Below, piece by piece: positions 59,458 through 64,000 of a DNA stretch of 64,000 bases. A model generated the notes under the pieces. It ran no database searches, was not told the DNA's origin, and was given only the letters and a program-made list of their open reading frames with translations. A program made the position numbers and the translations under genes. Source of the DNA: Climacium dendroides (taxonomy: Eukaryota > Streptophyta > Bryopsida > Hypnales > Climaciaceae); NCBI GenBank assembly GCA_950106755.1, contig OX467090.1, positions 20,375,092-20,439,091 of the forward strand, given 5' to 3'. The stretch's first letter is position 1. Every line of letters begins with the position of its first letter.

Positions 59458-60773
59458 TTTCCAGATGTTCTGATGTTGGGGTTCATGTTGTTGGAGACGT
59501 CATGTCTAACGATGTAGACATCCAATTATGTTCATTTGGTGGGCTGTAGAGTTCATGGATGCGGTTGTGTATGTCATGTTTGAAAGCGAGGAAGTGTGGC
59601 AGTGGCAATAGAAATAAAGACTTTAGTACGGCTTAGGATGATCTTGGTGATATTGATATTTGAGGTCATTCAAGAAGCCACTTTTTCTAGACATGATTGT
59701 TTTCTACCCTTCCTTTAACACTTCTATGTTCCTTTCTCCTTATTTAGTGTACCTTACGTGTAACTTCTCATGTCATGGTAGTTTTAAGGAAACGTTTCTC
59801 CCCTCCTTGCCATTCTCTTTTTGTTGATGTGATTATTGTGTACGTTTGTCCACTATTTGTTTATATGTACAAGAAATTGATGTTGATGTTGAGGCCATTA
59901 TTGAATGTTTTGCCCCTAACATAGCATCGCACAACATATTTGTTTGTATTTGCATACACCTTGTTCATCCACACATTCTTGGAAGGTGGCCACATTGTAT
60001 GGGCAGCTTTGCATATGACATCAGTTTCGACATTACATTACACCTGTGCCTTTGTACCCCATATCATTCACAACATTGACAAGAACAATCCATTTCCTTA
60101 CATTAGTTTCTCTTGATGTCTGTGCCAATGTCATGGAAAATGTGGACGAAGTTTGGAAAAACATCATCCTAATTATCTGAGATGTCTCAGCAAACATCTT
60201 CTACCACGTGGTGATGTCGTTGAAAACAAAAACTTAGCCTTTTTGCAAACAAACCTCGCCCTCTTGCAAGACAAGACGACGTTTATAATGATGTCGTCAG
60301 TAACACAAAGACGTCGTCAATGATGTCACAAAAAACATGCCGTCAAAGTTAAAGACCTCATAACTCTGCCAACGTGGCACCTGACGTGGAAGATCCACGT
60401 CAGATTTTCCCTTTGACACGTCAGATTTTTCACCGGCCACGTCATATATTTTAGAGGATTCACGTCACTGCCCCGGGCAGGAAAGGGTAGGAGGAAAAAA
60501 AAACGCGTGGCAAGAGTTGCCCCCCAAGAATGTGATGTGGCAATGTGGACCCCTCCACGTGCCACACTTAGAGAAGTTTGGAGGACCTTGATTTTTAGTG
60601 ACGTCACCGAAAATCGTGACGTTTGTGGTGACATTTAGCACGTTTTTTGTCATGTTTCCACGTCACAAAAAAGAACAGATTTTGGGCGACATCAACGGTG
60701 ATGCTCAACCCGTTAAAAAAACGCATTTACATGTTTTTTTTGACATCCCAAAAAATCACAGTTTCTTATAGTG
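59458..60773. other. Right arm and subterminal region of the CACTA element
   Basis: No gene. From 60270 to 60640 there is a dense series of ACGTC/ACGTCA words: GACGTCGTCAATGATGTCAC, GATCCACGTCAGATTTT, GACACGTCAGATTTTT, GGCCACGTCATATA, TTCACGTCAC and CTCCACGTG. The final 60 bases include AAAAAAACGCATTTACATG, resembling AAAAAACGCGTAC near the left end (45653). Confidence 0.7.
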
Positions 60774-61118
60774 TATGCCATGTTTTGTGGATGCCTATCT
60801 CATGCTTACTCCGCTATCCACTTCATGTAAAGTGGAATGGAGTTGCTCATCATTCCAAATGGTGGGTACTTTTTTCTTTCTCTGTTTGTTTGCATAGCCA
60901 CATTGTTGTCTAGCCTTGATGTCGAAGTTCTCCATATCTTGCGGAATGTAGTCATTTTTGGCAAGTTTTCCTATGGATTGCTTGCCATTCTTTACAGAAG
61001 GTGGATACCATGTGAGAGAGCATGAGTTGAGGCCAATTAGATTTGAAGACGTACAGATAGAATGTCTAGAGCCAATCCACCTACCAACCTGCAATGAGTA
61101 GGAAATTGAGGGTTGCAA
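60774..61118 (-). pseudogene. pogo/Tigger-like transposase relic, N-terminal part
   Basis: Minus strand, starting near 61118. A basic N-terminus precedes a psq-type helix-turn-helix (TIWNDEQLHSTLHEVDSGVSM, then a TAG, then ASTKHG). The last codons before the CACTA insertion read KHG followed by ATA (the duplicated triplet). Reading continues beyond the element at 45552 as PYSSLWD. Together with 43540-45552 this is one former gene. Confidence 0.75.
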
Positions 61119-61129
61119 CTATAAATGGG

Positions 61130-61290
61130 TATCAAATCATCAAGAATACATAATTCATAATCATTCATTTTCAAAATTGAATGAAAGATGCTCAAACAAT
61201 ATCACTTGAAAATGAATGTAGGAGAAACATAAACTACTTTAAACCATAATTTGGTTAGGGTTTATTTCACTTCAAAGTATTGTGGACGAA
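61130..61290. repeat. Partial foldback-family copy
   Basis: Aligns in direct orientation with the right part of 15974-16602 (ATTCATAATCATTCATTTTC, TTGGTTAGG(G/T)TTTATTT, AGTATTGT(G/T)GAC). It is truncated by, or merged into, the next element. Confidence 0.65.
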
Positions 61291-61297
61291 AACTTTT

Positions 61298-62327
61298 CTC
61301 CTAAGTGCCCAAAGCCTTTTCTAAGCTTCTAGGAATTTTGAAAAATTCATCAAGAACCTAACCTTTGATAAGTTGTATCAATTTTTGTAATCTTTAACCT
61401 TGGAAATTCAAACTTGAAATGTTAGACCTCACAAAGGATGAACAACAACATTAATATCACTTATGGATTGAAATTTTTTTAGGGTTTATCATTAAGGTGG
61501 TGGAATAGGGAACGGGATTTTAATTCTTTCAATAATCATGTCACATGTGGACTGATCAATTTGAAAAATTTGTCATACTAGTGGTTTAGCGGACATTATT
61601 GACATAAAAATCTGAATTTTTTTTTTTAATCTTGAAAATGGAAGTGATTGATTTTCATCCTTCAAAATTTAGGAAGGGAAAAAACATGTGTGTTATGAGC
61701 TTTGAAGCTAAATTAAAATTTGAAGTTAAATAAAACCTAACGAAGTTGCTATTTTTAGTAGAACGATATTTTTGAACAATTCTTTTTGAAGTCTAGTTTT
61801 AGCATCAATAGTCTAATTTTGAAAATGATGGATTATGATTGTTCTATTTAAGATTTTGTGCAAGGGTACCCATTGCAATCTTGACTCTCCATAGTGTTGA
61901 GGGCTCTTGGAAATGAGCCTCAAATACATTAGATCTTGAAGGAAAAATCACATTATAAATTCATTTAAAAAATTGTAGAGTAGATTTTGAGAAGCTATAA
62001 ATTGATCAGGCTAATACATGTTAGGTCCTTTAACCTTATATTTTTTTGTTGACTAACTTTTCAGATTTGGTATGCTTCAAGAGGATTGAAAGACTTCAAA
62101 TCACTTTTGTAGTTTTAACACCCTTATGTTCAAACATTATAATCTTTCAATTCATAAGTGATATTGTTGTATTTTCTTTTCCTGAGTGACCTCTAGCATG
62201 TCCATTTTGAATTTGTATGCTTATAGTTCACAAAAATTTGATACAACTTATCAAAATGTTATCTTTTTTTTTCAATTTAGAGCAAATTCCTAGAAGTTTT
62301 AAAAAGGCCTTGGGCATTTAGAGGTTA
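61298..62327. mobile_element. Foldback element, ~1.03 kb, ~180-bp outer arms
   Basis: The left arm (TAAGTGCCCAAAGCCTTTTC...) and the right arm (...AAAAAGGCCTTGGGCATTTA) are complementary through TTGATAAGTTGTATCAA / TTGATACAACTTATCAA and ATATCACTTATGGATTGAAA / TTTCAATTCATAAGTGATAT. The inner segment 61745-62000 is related to 15974-16602 in inverse orientation. No ORF. Confidence 0.75.
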
Positions 62328-63127
62328 AGTCTTTGAATTAAAATTATTAAAGATGAAGGAATCTTTAGGCATGACAGAAATGATGTAGTGTCATTGGACT
62401 ACATGTTGTATTTGTAAGAGCTACCTTAGAAGATAAAAAAGAATCTAAGATGTATTATGAGCTTCAACTTTGAAGCTTCACCTGATGATATTTATATTTA
62501 CAATATTGACATGATAAATTATAAGCTAGTAATTTGTTTTCTATCTTACATGAAATTGGCTTTGTGAAAATTGGACTTTTGATAAGAAGATGGGTGTAAA
62601 CCCATTCACAAGGTTAAATTGAATTTGGCTTCCCAAACGACATTGGAATTGCAAACTTTTAATAACATCTCAAACCATGAATCATTACAAGGTAAATAAA
62701 AAAATATCTATTTTGCTAAATATTTATGCCTTCTCATGTTGAATCAATAGATGAAGCTACTTCCTTGCAGCTAGTTTTGTGACTTGCATTGCTTGCCTAA
62801 ATTTAAAAAATAAAAACTACGGTGGAGGCATCCAAAATCGTCAAAATAAGAAATTTGATACAATTACAATTTGTTTTTTTCGAGGAGGGAATATTTTTCT
62901 TGTATTAGAAAATTGAAATGATGAATTTTTCAAAAAAAAGTATAATTTTTGGACCATCCCTGTGAACTCTAGAATTTTCGAAAGTGAAAAATTCATAGAC
63001 CACTAGAAGCGCCCCTAGACTCGTGCCCTCTTGAACTCCATGGGGCATGGGCACCACTCATTTCTTGGCAGAGGTCAGCAAAAGACCTGTTGTGTCCCCA
63101 AAACCATACCACATTTGATGAAAATCT
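62328..63127. other. Intergenic AT-rich DNA
   Basis: No gene seen. A slightly GC-richer patch lies at 63005-63110, without recognisable protein similarity. Confidence 0.4.
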
Positions 63128-63330
63128 GACCTTATGTACTGAGAAAACAACTCCTAAATAATGAAGAATTGTATGCACTAGCTTCATTATGAGTTAGAGT
63201 AGTTTGGCTAGCTTGGCTCAATTTGAATGACCTTATGTACTGAGAAAACAACTCCTAAATAATGAAGAACTGTATGCACTAGCTTCATTATGAGTTAGAG
63301 TAGTTTGGCTAGCTTGGCTCAATTTGAATA
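63128..63330. repeat. 101-bp tandem duplication, two copies
   Basis: GACCTTATGTACTGAGAAAA starts at 63128 and 63229. The two units differ at about one position (GAATTG/GAACTG), so the duplication is very recent. Confidence 0.95.
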
Positions 63331-64000
63331 TCTTTGGCACTTGTGTGAAGCCTCAACCAGCGGCCTTCTTGCATTCCTTGACTGTGTTCAATGTCTCACT
63401 TTCCCGCCCGTTACCTTACCTTTTCGTGGAGGCTTTGTGAATGATCTTCTCTCCTCTCGTCGTCGCTAGGAGGCTCCCCATTGCTTATACCCACAATATA
63501 GTCTGTTTTTTGTAAGTCTTTCCATGGGGCGCAAGGCATACAAGGTCTTGGATTGGGTGGCTTCAAGTTCCTCTCCCGCAAGACGCAAAACTCTCTCGTT
63601 GTGTGGAATGTGGCAGCACCTTCGACGTTCATTCTGGAGTCGGAATCGCTCCAAGTCATTGAGGAGGAGGCCGAATTTGATACATTGAAGAATCTGTTGT
63701 TTATGTTGAGTGACATCCGGACCGCGATTCTCAAGCATTGTTAGAAAAAGAATCAATAGAAATTGCTGAGTCAAGCTAAAAAGCTAACACAATTTTCTAC
63801 TTTTCCTCCTAATTTCAACTCATTCTAACATTTTGTCCAACTACAATAGCCATCTAAAGTTTTGACCTTGAGAAAAAAAAGACAGCAGACCTCTTCTCGC
63901 TTTATCACTCACAAATCATTCATTAAAATTCCAAATTAAATGAATGATAGCTTCTTAGAAAGCTAACAACATTTATTATACTCCCTTAAAGTTTCATTGC
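63331..64000. other. GC-richer island (to ~63740) and inverted relative of the 42-kb repeat
   Basis: 63360-63740 is distinctly GC-richer than its surroundings. It is open in the plus frame 63553-63744 and in two minus frames. None matches a family I recognise, so the coding strand cannot be decided. 63780-64000 is a reverse-oriented relative of 42340-42480 (ATAGCTTCTTAGAAAGCTAA, GACAGCAGACCTCTTCTC). Confidence 0.4.

Larger units (their letters stand above)
45553..60773. mobile_element. CACTA (En/Spm) element, 15,221 bp, disrupted
   Basis: Terminal inverted repeats CACTATAAGAAAC (45553-45565) and GTTTCTTATAGTG (60761-60773), perfect over 13 bases. The flanking 3-bp target duplication is TAT (45550-45552 and 60774-60776). 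Inside are a TNP2-type transposase on minus (47458-53474) and a TNPA-like gene on plus (54333-59457), the classic CACTA pair, here divergent. Subterminal regions are repeat-rich, with ACGTC motifs. The pogo relic on both sides reads through in frame when the element and one TAT are removed. Both genes are broken by nested insertions and stops, so this copy is not autonomous now. Confidence 0.95.

Noticed and set aside
63411..63774. Overlapping ORFs on both strands in the GC-richer island
   Set aside because: No family similarity on either strand and the coding strand cannot be decided, so no CDS is called.
42060..64000. Inverted relatives at 42.3 kb and 63.8-64.0 kb as the ends of one huge element
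   Set aside because: The similarity is patchy, has no clean termini, and the copies lie at different distances from their flanks. A dispersed repeat is simpler.
1..64000. tRNA, rRNA or CRISPR structures
   Set aside because: None seen on reading both strands. The regular repeats found are minisatellites or transposon-internal arrays.

Overview
This is a nuclear window from a plant, AT-rich and mostly transposon-derived. The evidence is GT-AG introns, LRR receptor-kinase genes built from phased ~72-nt LRR exons, Copia, CACTA (En/Spm), MULE and pogo-type elements, and very many MITE-like elements. The sequence does not fix the species. A seed-free land plant is possible, but that is a guess.

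Layout. (1) 1-4282: the 3' (kinase) half of an LRR receptor-like kinase (RLK1) runs off the left edge. It is followed by the relic of a third kinase paralogue, split by a TA-flanked MITE. (2) 4283-22768: repeat-rich intergenic DNA with a dead MULE transposase (9360-11067), long foldback elements, minisatellites, a 34-bp-stem hairpin (13750-13836) and a dense cluster of MITEs whose ends read AGGTAG...CTACCT and which are flanked by TA. (3) 22769-32011: RLK2, a complete 20-exon, 919-codon LRR-RLK and the tandem sister of RLK1 (offset about 29,089 bp at the left edge). Its last intron carries a MITE that RLK1 lacks. (4) 32208-39596: an old, decayed Copia LTR retrotransposon. It sits in the duplicated 3' flank of RLK2; the matching site behind RLK1 is empty. 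It carries a 239-bp CACTA-type MITE with an AAA target duplication. (5) 39602-43500: intergenic DNA with one unassigned 162-aa ORF. (6) 43540-61118: a dead pogo/Tigger-like transposase on the minus strand. A 15.2-kb CACTA element (45553-60773; 13-bp terminal repeats, TAT target duplication) cut it in two. That element carries a TNP2-type transposase (minus) and a TNPA-like gene (plus), divergently arranged. Both are damaged: the first by a 1,518-bp CACTA insertion with AAT duplication, an in-frame stop and a doubtful last splice; the second by a foldback insertion, in-frame stops and a frameshift. (7) 61119-64000: more foldback repeats and a 101-bp tandem duplication.

The only genes that look functional are the two receptor kinases (membrane LRR sensor, single TM helix, catalytically complete Ser/Thr kinase). 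The most informative content is the insertion record. The paralogous segments act as filled and empty sites, and reading frames can be followed across several insertions. This gives exact element ends, target duplications and an order of events. I found no RNA genes, no CRISPR array and no prokaryotic-type operons.
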